62,185 bases of DNA, from positions 1-62,185 of the forward strand of contig JAEWTW010000040.1 in assembly GCA_023397655.1 (NCBI GenBank), in the 5' to 3' direction. The stretch's first letter is position 1. Each line of letters starts with the position of its first letter. Positions 28,001 to 35,249 of the stretch are shown piece by piece. The DNA is from Bacillota bacterium (GTDB taxonomy: Bacteria > Bacillota > Clostridia > Christensenellales > SZUA-584). A model generated the notes under the pieces. It saw only the letters and a list, made by a program, of their open reading frames with translations. It searched no databases and was not told the origin of the DNA. A program made the translations under genes and the position numbers.

Positions 28001-29470
28001 AGGACGGGGACATCCGGCAAGGCTGCTCCCGCAGGCAAGATGACAGACAGCGAAAAGAAGATGGCGCGCGTATGGGCGCGGATACTGAAAACGGAGGGCA
28101 TCGGTCCGGATTCAAATTTCTTTGCACTGGGCGGAGATTCGCTGGGTGTGATCAAGGTGCAGGCAGCCGTGCTGCAATACGGCTGGGGCATCCGCACGCG
28201 AGATTTCTACGAGCAGCAGACTCTGCGCAAGATATGCCAGCGGTTGGGTAAGACACAGGCCCGGCAGCAAAGGCCTGAAGAGGTTTATCAGTGCATAGAA
28301 GGCATGCGCGATGTGCCGGTGCCTGAATATAAACACCTTCAGCCTCCCAGAATGAATCGCGTACTGCTGACGGGGGCGACCGGTTATCTGGGGGCGCTGC
28401 TGCTGGCAGAGCTTGCCGAAAAGCCGGACACGCTTGTGTATTGTGTGGTGCGCGGCGCGAGCAACGAGGCGAGCAGCAAATATTTGCGTGACGTTCTTGC
28501 TTTCTATTTCGGAGACTGCCCGGGCATCATGAAAAGAGTTGTGGCGCTGCGCGGTGATATCACGCGTGAACGACTGGGCCTTTCCGGTGCGGATTGGGAT
28601 AAGGCCATGTCGGCGGATACCATCATTCACAGCGCCGCCATCACGGACCATATCGGCAGCGCGGACATGTTTGACCGTATAAACGTGGACGGGACAGCGC
28701 ATGTGGTTGCGCTTGCCAAAGCATCAGGCGCGGCACTGCTGCACATATCCACTGAAAGCGTATCGGGAACGGCGATTGCGGACGATACGTCGCGTACTGT
28801 CAAATTCACCGAAACAGACTACTATATCGGACAGAATTACGCAGATAATGAGTATGTGCGCAGCAAGTTCCTGGCGGAGCTGCTGGTGCTGGACGCGCTG
28901 ACTGAGGGCGTCAATGCGCGCATATTCCGCGTGGGGACGCTGACAGCCACGACGGACGGGCGGTTCCAGCTGAGAACGGAGAAGAACGCGTTTGCCAACC
29001 GGCTTAAAGCCATCGCTGCGCTGGGCTGCGTGCCGCTGCGGATGTTGGGTACCCGGGTGGAAATCACGCCTGCTGATGTGTGCGCCAAGGCAATTTTAGC
29101 GCTGGCGCTAATGCCGGGTCAAAATTCTCCGATATATCATGTGTATAATACATATCTGCTGACGGGCGGCGAGCTTATCGGTCTGATGGAGCAAAGCGGC
29201 TGCCGGATCCGCGTGGTGGCAGATAATGAGTTCGCGGAGCAAATGAGCGCACTGAGCCGGCAGGGGCAGCTGGAGATGCTGACAGGTTTGATGGAGGAGC
29301 TTAATCCGGACTATCGGGAGCCGGCTGTCAGAATTACAGCCCAAGCCACTGAAGCCAGACTGCGGGAAGCGGGTTTGAGCTGGCCGGTGATCGATCACAC
29401 GTATATCAGTCAATTTCTGCAGGTGATCGGCGGGCTTCCGATTGAAGGGAGTATGGGGAGTAATGGATAG
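22079..29470 (+). CDS. Dimodular NRPS, C-A-T-C-A-T-reductase
   Basis: A 2463-residue nonribosomal peptide synthetase. Domains: C1 about 1-440 with HHIISD at 136-141; A1 about 460-950 with SGSTGQPKG from 608 and FDISVMEL from 651; T1 with GGDSL, Ser994; C2 about 1045-1480 with HHSISD from 1172; A2 about 1500-1985 with SGSTGLPKG from 1634 and DIFVCDA from 1678; T2 with GGDSL, Ser2021; terminal reductase about 2090-2463 with TGATGYLG from 2098, STES near 2224 and YVRSK (Tyr2259, Lys2263). All active residues are present; no thioesterase or epimerase is seen. Reductive release would yield an aldehyde (or alcohol). A condensation domain at the very N-terminus, with an acyl ligase and ACP upstream, indicates an N-acylated dipeptide aldehyde. 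The ATG at 22079 follows TTGGGGGAA by nine bases. Confidence 0.95.
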   Translation: MNQQHFHYNLSHPQLRIWYAEMLHPGTGMWNNAGTLKIKGHLDFPLLETALNIMLRDCDTLRIRVGQKDGVPYQYVAEYAPKTIDVVDFSERGLEKLYEWDSIQTQTPMPMIDSSLCYFAFLRLGDEEGGIYAKFHHIISDALSIVSFSNHLMGIYQALLDGREPEPVRVRSYIDYLNDEQAYLSSKRFEYDREFWTGLFDQLPEPTVLKQKKTNYYGLKAKRRTHVIRPRLSRQIREYCAQTGVTVYSLFLSALAIYINRITTKKDLVIGSPVANRTTAQAKDMFGMFVSTVPIRVQIEDEMSFKDFAQEVSGSWFSALKHQKYPYNLLMQDLRGTHKGLEALYDVTLSYQIGKFEKNSDAFTYEGRWHFSGWQEPSLCIHVNDREDEGRFVVDYDHHTPLFSVKEIEFIHAHLINIIRDGIIRPDTPLYMLDLMSDDEYERVVYQFNSTECLFPQGETLVDLWRKRMAHTDGGDVALVCRGESMTYRQLDERSSAMARYLREKGVVADQSVGLLVKRTMDYPVGVLSILKAGGAFVPIDADLPSERLAYILKDSGAKLLLMSPELMDRFSVDDSVTVIPTNIALEPADCPDTTSLPDNLAYMIYTSGSTGQPKGVMIEHQSIVHFVYSLNRLWDFSPGARLLCAASISFDISVMELLLAVMNGAVLVLAQEHEVSIPRNMVELIQSAEVNMLCVTPGRMELLLSDKQGAACLRDFREVGMGGDVLPEKLLAQVQQATGARIINFYGPTEITVCCTCTDVTNARVPNIGKPMHNVKAYILDAHKNPVPIGVPGELYIGGRGVARGYINKPELTAERFVEDPFRKGETLYRTGDLARWYPLGEIEFLGRIDQQVKLRGYRIELGEIENRLLQVPGVAACAVTDREDTDGRKFLCAYLVGKPPAKAMLRSHLLRDLPAYMVPSWFVTVESLPYNTSGKVARNLLPDPLVTREALIDDYMPPETDTEVLLAKIWSGVLNVKAIGRNDSFFDIGGDSLSIVRVLAQVQLHFSVEVRLEDVNRSPYLKDFAALIDAAEAQGYAPMRPVAERKYYPVSSAQQRMWVLSQTENSVTYNMPTVFLLPDKPDAKRLSDAFEKLIARHEVLRTRFVLRGGELHQQVEKNVAFTLENFTCEPKRLNALLKSLIMPFDMTHAPMLRAALIDAGTKQLLFIDTHHSISDARSTEVLLGDLAAFYAGEELMPLAVQYKDYAVWQRETAETDTVERQREYWKNVLAGELPMLGLHTDRPRPPQQRFEGARYGFALSPKTTEKLRDFAARHGGTLFMAVLAVYNVLLSRYTGQEDIIVGTPVAGRPRPELQDMAGVFINTVPLRSYPKGSLSFTNFFEELRTNVFSALGNADYPFELMVADLKLPRDLSRNPVFDTMLIQLKPDLQPPLPGAEFYPFDPGVSKLDLTLEVCEINGLQCQFEYSTRLYKKTRILRMASHFCRLAELLAEEPDTHLADAPMLTQDELWLVTQGFNQTVRPMDRERTVQSVFEDIAAQYADKTAVISEGVSLTFRELNEKANRFAHLLRDMGVDRNSVVALCMRRCTDLMVALFGVLKSGGAYLPLDVAYPVDRLKFMLSDSGARILLTDGSVDVPFDGQTVHVKDVPDNVPCGNLPPIDRPEDTAYVIYTSGSTGLPKGAVLHRRGLLNFYEGVRDVVDYVPEQTSASVTTVSFDIFVCDALLPLLYGSTLVLCTEEELRQAHLLAELIDRYDVKFIQFTPARMRVMMDSAAFRDAMARHIEKIMLGGEPIPESLLRLLKKYFNARIVNAYGPTEATVYSSFMDLTHTNHVTIGHPICNMRMYVLDKSRRPVPVGVLGEGYISGVGVAAGYLNREELNKKTFLPDPFWPGHTMYKTGDVCVFLEDGDVEMCGRVDHQIKIRGLRIELGEIEAAMRQFKGIEEAVVKDWGEGANKYLCGYFAMSETVSEDALRAHLGKKLPSYMVPSWFVGMEELPTTLNGKVDRKMLTEPDRTGTSGKAAPAGKMTDSEKKMARVWARILKTEGIGPDSNFFALGGDSLGVIKVQAAVLQYGWGIRTRDFYEQQTLRKICQRLGKTQARQQRPEEVYQCIEGMRDVPVPEYKHLQPPRMNRVLLTGATGYLGALLLAELAEKPDTLVYCVVRGASNEASSKYLRDVLAFYFGDCPGIMKRVVALRGDITRERLGLSGADWDKAMSADTIIHSAAITDHIGSADMFDRINVDGTAHVVALAKASGAALLHISTESVSGTAIADDTSRTVKFTETDYYIGQNYADNEYVRSKFLAELLVLDALTEGVNARIFRVGTLTATTDGRFQLRTEKNAFANRLKAIAALGCVPLRMLGTRVEITPADVCAKAILALALMPGQNSPIYHVYNTYLLTGGELIGLMEQSGCRIRVVADNEFAEQMSALSRQGQLEMLTGLMEELNPDYREPAVRITAQATEARLREAGLSWPVIDHTYISQFLQVIGGLPIEGSMGSNG

Positions 29471-31307
29471 TCTGGGTTTCTATACAACATGTTTTACAAT
29501 CCTGATGTTGATCATCATGTTTGTTTACATTTTGCTTGCAGGAAACAAAAAACAGCTTCATTACGTATTTATACTGATCGTTATCGAGGTGTTTATCTGG
29601 GCGGGAGCGGTGATTGCACGCACCCTTTCCATTGGCAATCAGCCCATGGTCGTGTTCTGGGAAAACATTACGTACATCGGCATCGGAATGGTGCCTGTCA
29701 GCCTGATTATTCTGGCTAAGGCTTACTCGGGCAAAGGGCTTACAAAGATATATTTGCTTCTGTGCATCATACCGCTCGTCACACAGGTGATGGCATGGAC
29801 GAACGACTTGCATGGTTTCTTCTATGAGGCGTATGCGGGTGTGAACGGAAGCATGGTCAACGTTCCGGGTCCCTACTTTTACTTTCATGCCGCATACTCA
29901 TACGTATGCCTGGCCGTTGGTTTCATCTATTTGGGTTATTTCGCTATTAAAAGCCGCGGGCTTTTTTCCACTCAGGCACTCCTGATTATTATCGGCAGCA
30001 TTATACCACTGGTCGCCAACATCTGTTTTACCCTGGGGGTCGATGGATTCGACGTATATTCGACGCCCATTTGCTTCAGCGTCATGCTGTTGTTCTATAT
30101 GCTTGCGATGTTCCGGTTCAACCTGCTCAAGGTGTCGCCCATTGCGCTGCAGACGGTGATCAACCGTATCTCCGACAGTTTCATCGTGGTGGACATGGAT
30201 ATGAATATCATCGAGTTCAACAAGACCTATGTTGATAATTTCCATTACTTTTCCGGCTTGCAACGTGGTGAGAATTTCTATACAATACTCAGAGAAGGTG
30301 ACCGGTCAAACCTGAGCGCCGACCAGTACCGTGAACTCATTATCAGCGCCTCGGAAGCAGGATCAACGCTGGTCAAGGACATTGACGTGGAAACGGACGG
30401 TTCAAAGCAGTATTACACTGTAGAGTTTACGCCCATCGTGCAGTGGGAGCGGTGCAGCGCCGTGATTTTGCTGTTTAAGAACATCACACAGCATATCAGG
30501 GACATGATCAAGATTCAGGACAATCAGGCCATACTGCTGGAGCGTGAGCGGCTGGCGTCGCTGGGGCAGCTGATCGGCGGTATCGCGCACAATCTGAAAA
30601 CGCCCATCATGTCGGTGGCGGGCGGCATCGACCAGGTATCGTGGCTGGTGCAGGAATACGCCGCGTCCGTAGGAGACACCGAGGTGACGGCGGAGGATCA
30701 TGCCGAAATCGCCGGCGAGATGCAAAAATGGCTGGGACGCATGAAGATGCATATGGGGTATATGTCCGATATTATATCGGCGGTGAAGGATCAGGCCACC
30801 ACGTTCACCAACCCCGACCAGACATGGTTTACGCTGGATGAACTCATAAAGCGAGTCAAGATATTGATGCAGCATGAAATTGTCAAGAACAAATGCCGTT
30901 ACAAGCAGGACATCCAAGTGGATTCGGAACTGCGCATCGGCGGCGACGTGAACAGCATGGTGCAGATTTTGGACAATATCATCGTCAACGCGATACAGTC
31001 GTATGACGGACAGGGCGGAGACATCATACTGAAGATCACCAGTGAAGGAAACACACTGGTGATGGTGCTGTGTGACTTTGGCAAAGGCATCGACGAAAAA
31101 ATCAAGGACCGTATATTCAAGGAAATGGTGACGACAAAGGGCAAGCATGGGACGGGGCTGGGTCTGTATATGTCATACAGCACGATAAAGGGCATGTTCA
31201 GAGGCAACATGTGGTTTGAATCGGGCGCAGGACAGGGAACGAAGTTCTATATACAGCTGCCGCTGCTGCCCACTGAGCACGCATCGGAGGATGATCAAAT
31301 TGCGTAA
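29463..31307 (+). CDS. Sensor histidine kinase with N-terminal 7TM domain
   Basis: A 614-residue membrane kinase. The first 225 residues hold seven hydrophobic segments and match the histidine-kinase N-terminal 7TM domain (WENITYIGIGMVPVSLIILAKAY; MAWTNDLHGFFYE), a presumed ligand-sensing part. A PAS-like domain follows (ISDSFIVVDMDMNIIEFNK). The phospho-acceptor is His376 in GGIAHNLKTPI. The ATPase domain has an N-box around NIIVNAIQ, the G1 box DFGKGIDEKI and the G2 box TKGKHGTGLGL. Its ATG overlaps the last eight bases of the NRPS gene, so it is translationally coupled to it. The partner is the next gene. The signal is unknown. Confidence 0.93.
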   Translation: MDSLGFYTTCFTILMLIIMFVYILLAGNKKQLHYVFILIVIEVFIWAGAVIARTLSIGNQPMVVFWENITYIGIGMVPVSLIILAKAYSGKGLTKIYLLLCIIPLVTQVMAWTNDLHGFFYEAYAGVNGSMVNVPGPYFYFHAAYSYVCLAVGFIYLGYFAIKSRGLFSTQALLIIIGSIIPLVANICFTLGVDGFDVYSTPICFSVMLLFYMLAMFRFNLLKVSPIALQTVINRISDSFIVVDMDMNIIEFNKTYVDNFHYFSGLQRGENFYTILREGDRSNLSADQYRELIISASEAGSTLVKDIDVETDGSKQYYTVEFTPIVQWERCSAVILLFKNITQHIRDMIKIQDNQAILLERERLASLGQLIGGIAHNLKTPIMSVAGGIDQVSWLVQEYAASVGDTEVTAEDHAEIAGEMQKWLGRMKMHMGYMSDIISAVKDQATTFTNPDQTWFTLDELIKRVKILMQHEIVKNKCRYKQDIQVDSELRIGGDVNSMVQILDNIIVNAIQSYDGQGGDIILKITSEGNTLVMVLCDFGKGIDEKIKDRIFKEMVTTKGKHGTGLGLYMSYSTIKGMFRGNMWFESGAGQGTKFYIQLPLLPTEHASEDDQIA

Positions 31308-32829
31308 GAACTTACGTGCCGAGCTTTCGACAGAATATAAAATAATGATCATTGACGATGAAGAAGGAATACTTGACAGCATACAGGCGCTGCTAAACCG
31401 CAACGGTTACTGGTGCAGCGTCTTTTCCAACCCGCTTGACGGGCTTGCCGAATTGTCGCAAGAGCACTACGACCTGTTGATACTGGATTATTTCATGCAG
31501 CCCATACACGGTGAAGAGGTGGTGCAGCAGATACGCAAAACCAACTCCGAGCTGTATATTCTGCTGCTGACCGGCCATAAGGATCTGGCACCGCCCATCA
31601 GTACCATCAAGTCTTTGGACATACAGGCCTACTGCGAGAAGAGCGACCGCCTGGATCAACTCCAGCTGCTGATCGAATCGGGAATCAAGTCGATATCGCA
31701 GATGCGCACGATCAAACAGTTTCGTGACGGCTTGCAAAGCATTTTGGGGTCCGTGCCGAAGATATACCAGCTGCAGCCCATTGGCAGCATAATGGAGGAA
31801 ATTCTGCTTCAGCTGCTGCCGATGACGGGCAGCGCGGACGCATTTATACTGGTGGATGATATTCCGGGCAACGAGCAGCTGTTCGGAGAATCCGCCCGAA
31901 AGAGCATATTCAAGGGCATCGGGCTGTATAACGTGGACATTGATGAGTTTACTGAAATGCTGGATCACCGGCTGATGGAGGCGATCGGGCAGGCACGTAC
32001 CGAGATGACGGTAGTCCGGCACACGGAAGGTGTGATATTCCCGCTGGGAGACGAGAACAACTCGGCAATCGGCGCGATATATGTTCAGGGCATCAATACC
32101 GAAGAAGGCATCAAGCTGCTGCAAATTTATGCGCGGCAGGCAGCGTCGTCCATCAACAACGCGTTCCTGCACTCGCTGGTGAACACCAAGAATGAGGAAC
32201 TGAGCAGCACATACGCGCAGCTCAAAGTGCGCTATATGGATACCATCGAGGTGCTGCGCCTCGCGGTGGACGCCAAGGATGAATACACCCGCGGCCACTC
32301 GGACAGGGTGTCGTATTATGCCACCATGATCGGTAAAAAGATGGAGCTTCCTCATGGGGAGCTGGAAAAGCTGCGCATTGCGGGCGTGTTCCACGATATC
32401 GGCAAAATAGGTACGGCAGACGATATATTGCTCAAAAGCCAGACGCTGAGCGTCGATGAATACCAGGAGGTCAAGCGCCATCCCATCAAAGGGGCGATGA
32501 TACTGTCTGCGGTATCGATGTTTTCGGACATCGTGCCCATCGTACGGCATCATCATGAGCACGTGGATGGCCGCGGCTACCCGGACGGGCTCAAAGGCAA
32601 TCAGATCGACCCACTGGCCCGCATCATTTCGGTGGCCGACGCGTTCGATGCGATGATGAGCGACCGGCATTACAGGCGGCACCTGTCGATCGAGGAAACA
32701 CGGCGGCAGCTGATTCAGGGCGCCGGTACGCAGTTTGACGCGAAAGTGGTGCGTGTGCTGCTGGATGCGCTGGATAATGACGACGAGTTGAACGCGATGT
32801 TGGCGGCCACGCTGGTCAGCAATGCGTAA
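31300..32829 (+). CDS. Response regulator with GAF-like region and HD-GYP domain
   Basis: A 509-residue regulator. The receiver domain (about 15-130) has the acidic pair IIDDEEG and phospho-acceptor Asp63 in LLILDYFM. A middle region (about 145-310) looks GAF-like. The C-terminal HD-GYP domain has HDIGK at 365-369 and HHEHVDGRGYPDG from 417; this family cleaves cyclic di-GMP. Output is therefore probably a change in c-di-GMP, not direct DNA binding. The TTG at 31300 is favoured because CGGAGG (31285-31290) is nine bases upstream; the ATG at 31291 abuts the site. It overlaps the kinase stop, and the two are clearly a pair. Confidence 0.9.
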   Translation: MRKNLRAELSTEYKIMIIDDEEGILDSIQALLNRNGYWCSVFSNPLDGLAELSQEHYDLLILDYFMQPIHGEEVVQQIRKTNSELYILLLTGHKDLAPPISTIKSLDIQAYCEKSDRLDQLQLLIESGIKSISQMRTIKQFRDGLQSILGSVPKIYQLQPIGSIMEEILLQLLPMTGSADAFILVDDIPGNEQLFGESARKSIFKGIGLYNVDIDEFTEMLDHRLMEAIGQARTEMTVVRHTEGVIFPLGDENNSAIGAIYVQGINTEEGIKLLQIYARQAASSINNAFLHSLVNTKNEELSSTYAQLKVRYMDTIEVLRLAVDAKDEYTRGHSDRVSYYATMIGKKMELPHGELEKLRIAGVFHDIGKIGTADDILLKSQTLSVDEYQEVKRHPIKGAMILSAVSMFSDIVPIVRHHHEHVDGRGYPDGLKGNQIDPLARIISVADAFDAMMSDRHYRRHLSIEETRRQLIQGAGTQFDAKVVRVLLDALDNDDELNAMLAATLVSNA

Positions 32830-32851
32830 AGCAGACAAAGACAACATGACG

Positions 32852-32879
32852 GTCTCCTCTTAATCGGGGAGGCTTTTTT
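32852..32879 (+). terminator. Terminator closing the NRPS/two-component cluster
   Basis: GTCTCCTC-TTAATC-GGGGAGGC, an 8 bp stem with two GU pairs, followed by six T. Confidence 0.75.
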
Positions 32880-32911
32880 CATTTCTCCCGCGTGTGTTTG
32901 CGGCTTTGAGG

Positions 32912-32920
32912 TGGTATAAT
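32912..32920 (+). promoter_or_regulatory. Extended -10 promoter of the AmmeMemoRadiSam genes
   Basis: TGGTATAAT, with TATAAT at 32915-32920; the -35 is not obvious. It is about 32 bases before the start codon at 32952. Confidence 0.5.
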
Positions 32921-32951
32921 AAGGATATACGGGTGAAGGAGGAATACCGCA

Positions 32952-34337
32952 ATGCCGCTGGAATATGCCTGCATCGTGCCGCATCCGCCACTGATTGTGC
33001 CTGAGGTGGGGCGCGGTGAAGAAAAGAAGATACAGTCCACAATCGACGCGTACACTTATATTGCGCGCCGGATCGCTGAAATCAAACCGGACACGGTTGT
33101 GCTGTGCACGCCGCATTCGGTGATGTACGCCGACTATATACACATCTCGCCGGGGAAGCGCGCTGTGGGAGATCTGGGACGCTTCGGCGCTCCGCAGGTG
33201 TCAATTGAAAAGGAATATGACACTGAACTGGTTGCTGAACTGGCAGATCTGGCGTTCGAGGCGGACATAAAAGCCGGAACGCTGGGTGAGAAGGACGCAC
33301 AGCTGGATCACGCGGCGCTGGTGCCGCTGTATTTCATTGATCAGGAGTTCGCGGATTATCAGCTGGTGCGTGTGGCGATATCCGGCCAGCCGCTGATTGC
33401 GCATTATAGGCTGGGGCAGCTGATTACGCGGGCGGCCAAACGGTTGGGGCGGCGTTTTGTGTTCGTCGCGAGCGGCGACCTGTCGCATAAGCTGACACAG
33501 GACGGCCCGTACGGTTATGCTCCCGAAGGCCCCGCGTTCGATCAGCAGGTGACGGATGCGATGAAGACGGGTGATTTCCTGGCATTTCTGAATTTCGGCG
33601 AAGCGTTCTGTGAATCATCGGGCGAGTGCGGTCTGCGTTCGTTCATTGTGATGGCGGGAGCGCTGGACGGCAAAGCTGTGAAGCCGGATTTCCGCAGCTA
33701 TGAGGGCCCTTTTGGCGTGGGTTACGCGGTGTGCGGTTACGAAGTGGGTGAGCGGGACGAGAGCCGACGGCTTGCAGACAGATATGAGGCGGAACGTGCG
33801 CTGCAGCTGGCGGCTGCAAAAGCGGGCGAAGACGCTTACGTGCAGCTGGCACGGCTGTCGCTGGAAACGTATGTGAAGTCAGGCAGGCGGGCGAAGTTGC
33901 CGAACGAACTGCCGGATGATGTGACGGGGCAGCGGGCAGGGGTGTTTGTGTCGCTCAAGAAGGACGGGCGGCTGCGCGGCTGTATCGGTACGATCACGCC
34001 AACGATGGACTCCATTGCGGCGGAGATATTGAACAACGCCGTGAGTGCCGGCACAGGCGATCCGCGCTTCGATCCGGTGGCAGAGGATGAGCTCAGTGAG
34101 CTGGTATACAGCGTGGATGTATTGGGCGATGCGGAGCCTATATCGTCGATGGATGAACTGGACGTGAAACGCTATGGCGTCATCGTGACCAAGGGGCACC
34201 GACGCGGGCTGCTGCTGCCCAATTTGGAGGGCGTGGACACACCGAAACAGCAGGTGGACATCGCGCTGCAGAAGGCGGGCATCCGCCGCGACGAAGCGTA
34301 TGAGATGGAACGCTTTGAGGTGGTGCGCCACAAATGA
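32952..34337 (+). CDS. AmmeMemoRadiSam system protein: LigB-like dioxygenase domain fused to AMMECR1
   Basis: A 461-residue two-domain protein. Residues about 1-265 resemble the class III extradiol dioxygenase LigB/MEMO fold: ACIVPHPPLIVPEVGRG at the start, VVLCTPHS near residue 50, QLDHAALVPLYFI near 117 and VASGDLSHKL near 174, with conserved His residues that could bind iron. Residues about 290-455 are an AMMECR1 domain with the hallmark LRGCIGTI near 342. The downstream radical SAM gene overlaps its end by four bases. Genes for these three modules travel together in many bacteria and archaea; the reaction is not established to my knowledge. AAGGAGGA is the ribosome binding site. Confidence 0.88.
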   Translation: MPLEYACIVPHPPLIVPEVGRGEEKKIQSTIDAYTYIARRIAEIKPDTVVLCTPHSVMYADYIHISPGKRAVGDLGRFGAPQVSIEKEYDTELVAELADLAFEADIKAGTLGEKDAQLDHAALVPLYFIDQEFADYQLVRVAISGQPLIAHYRLGQLITRAAKRLGRRFVFVASGDLSHKLTQDGPYGYAPEGPAFDQQVTDAMKTGDFLAFLNFGEAFCESSGECGLRSFIVMAGALDGKAVKPDFRSYEGPFGVGYAVCGYEVGERDESRRLADRYEAERALQLAAAKAGEDAYVQLARLSLETYVKSGRRAKLPNELPDDVTGQRAGVFVSLKKDGRLRGCIGTITPTMDSIAAEILNNAVSAGTGDPRFDPVAEDELSELVYSVDVLGDAEPISSMDELDVKRYGVIVTKGHRRGLLLPNLEGVDTPKQQVDIALQKAGIRRDEAYEMERFEVVRHK

Positions 34338-35161
34338 AAGTGAAGTGCGGCATATGTCCTCAGAACTGCATGCTGGACGAGGGGCAGACAGGATTCTGCA
34401 GGGCGCGCAGCGCAAAGAACGGCTCTGTGGTGTGTGACAACTATGGTCTCGTCACGTCGATGGCGCTGGACCCCATTGAGAAGAAGCCGCTGCGGCGTTT
34501 CCACCCGGGCAGCAATATACTGTCTGTCGGCAGCTTCGGTTGCAACCTGCGCTGCGCATTCTGCCAGAACCATGAGATATCGATGTGCAGCCGGGAGCGG
34601 GCATGCACTGTGTCCGTGTTGCCCGAAGAACTGGTGGACAAGGCGCTGTCGCTGACAAATTCTCGCAATATCGGTATCGCGTATACGTACAACGAGCCGT
34701 TGATCGGCTATGAATTTGTACGTGATTGCGCTGTGTTGGCACATCGGAACGACCTTTTTAATGTGCTGGTGACCAACGGGTATGTGAACGAGGAACCGCT
34801 ACGCGCGCTGCTGCCGCATATCGACGCGATGAATATCGATCTTAAGGCGTTCACGGAGGAATTCTACCGAACGCTGTACGGTCATATCGAGCCTGTCAAG
34901 CGAACGATAACCATCGCTGCGGCGCAGTGCCACGTGGAGGTGACGACGCTGATCATACCCGGACAGAATGACAGCCCGGATGAGATGCGCGCACTGTCCG
35001 AATGGCTGGCGTCGGTCGATATTGAGATAACGCTGCATATATCGCGCTTCTTCCCGCTTTACCACATGGCGGATGGCGAGGCGACGCCGGTGGAGACGGT
35101 TTATTCTCTGGCAGATATCGCAAGGCACCATCTGAAACATGTCTACACAGGGAACTGCTGA
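34334..35161 (+). CDS. amrS: AmmeMemoRadiSam system radical SAM enzyme
   Basis: A 275-residue radical SAM protein. The cluster motif is C70-x3-C74-x2-C77 in CNLRCAFCQNHEIS, followed by typical SAM-fold segments (GIAYTYNEPLIGYEFV, NVLVTNGYVNEEPL, MNIDLKAF). The N-terminus carries extra cysteines, KCGICPQNCML and GFCRAR, which may bind a further cluster or zinc. It resembles pyruvate formate-lyase activase relatives but lacks a partner glycyl radical enzyme nearby. ATGA overlap with the previous gene implies translational coupling. Confidence 0.9.
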   Translation: MKVKCGICPQNCMLDEGQTGFCRARSAKNGSVVCDNYGLVTSMALDPIEKKPLRRFHPGSNILSVGSFGCNLRCAFCQNHEISMCSRERACTVSVLPEELVDKALSLTNSRNIGIAYTYNEPLIGYEFVRDCAVLAHRNDLFNVLVTNGYVNEEPLRALLPHIDAMNIDLKAFTEEFYRTLYGHIEPVKRTITIAAAQCHVEVTTLIIPGQNDSPDEMRALSEWLASVDIEITLHISRFFPLYHMADGEATPVETVYSLADIARHHLKHVYTGNC

Positions 35162-35187
35162 CAAAATGCACTGATTTCACTTAAATG

Positions 35188-35215
35188 TTGATTCATATTT
35201 CCTTTATGGTATAAT
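35188..35215 (+). promoter_or_regulatory. Promoter of the three-gene zinc-ribbon cassette
   Basis: TTGATT at 35188-35193, a 16 bp spacer and TATAAT at 35210-35215, 34 bases before the chosen start. Confidence 0.7.
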
Positions 35216-35249
35216 AATTCATAATAAAGCATTATTTTAGGTGACACTT

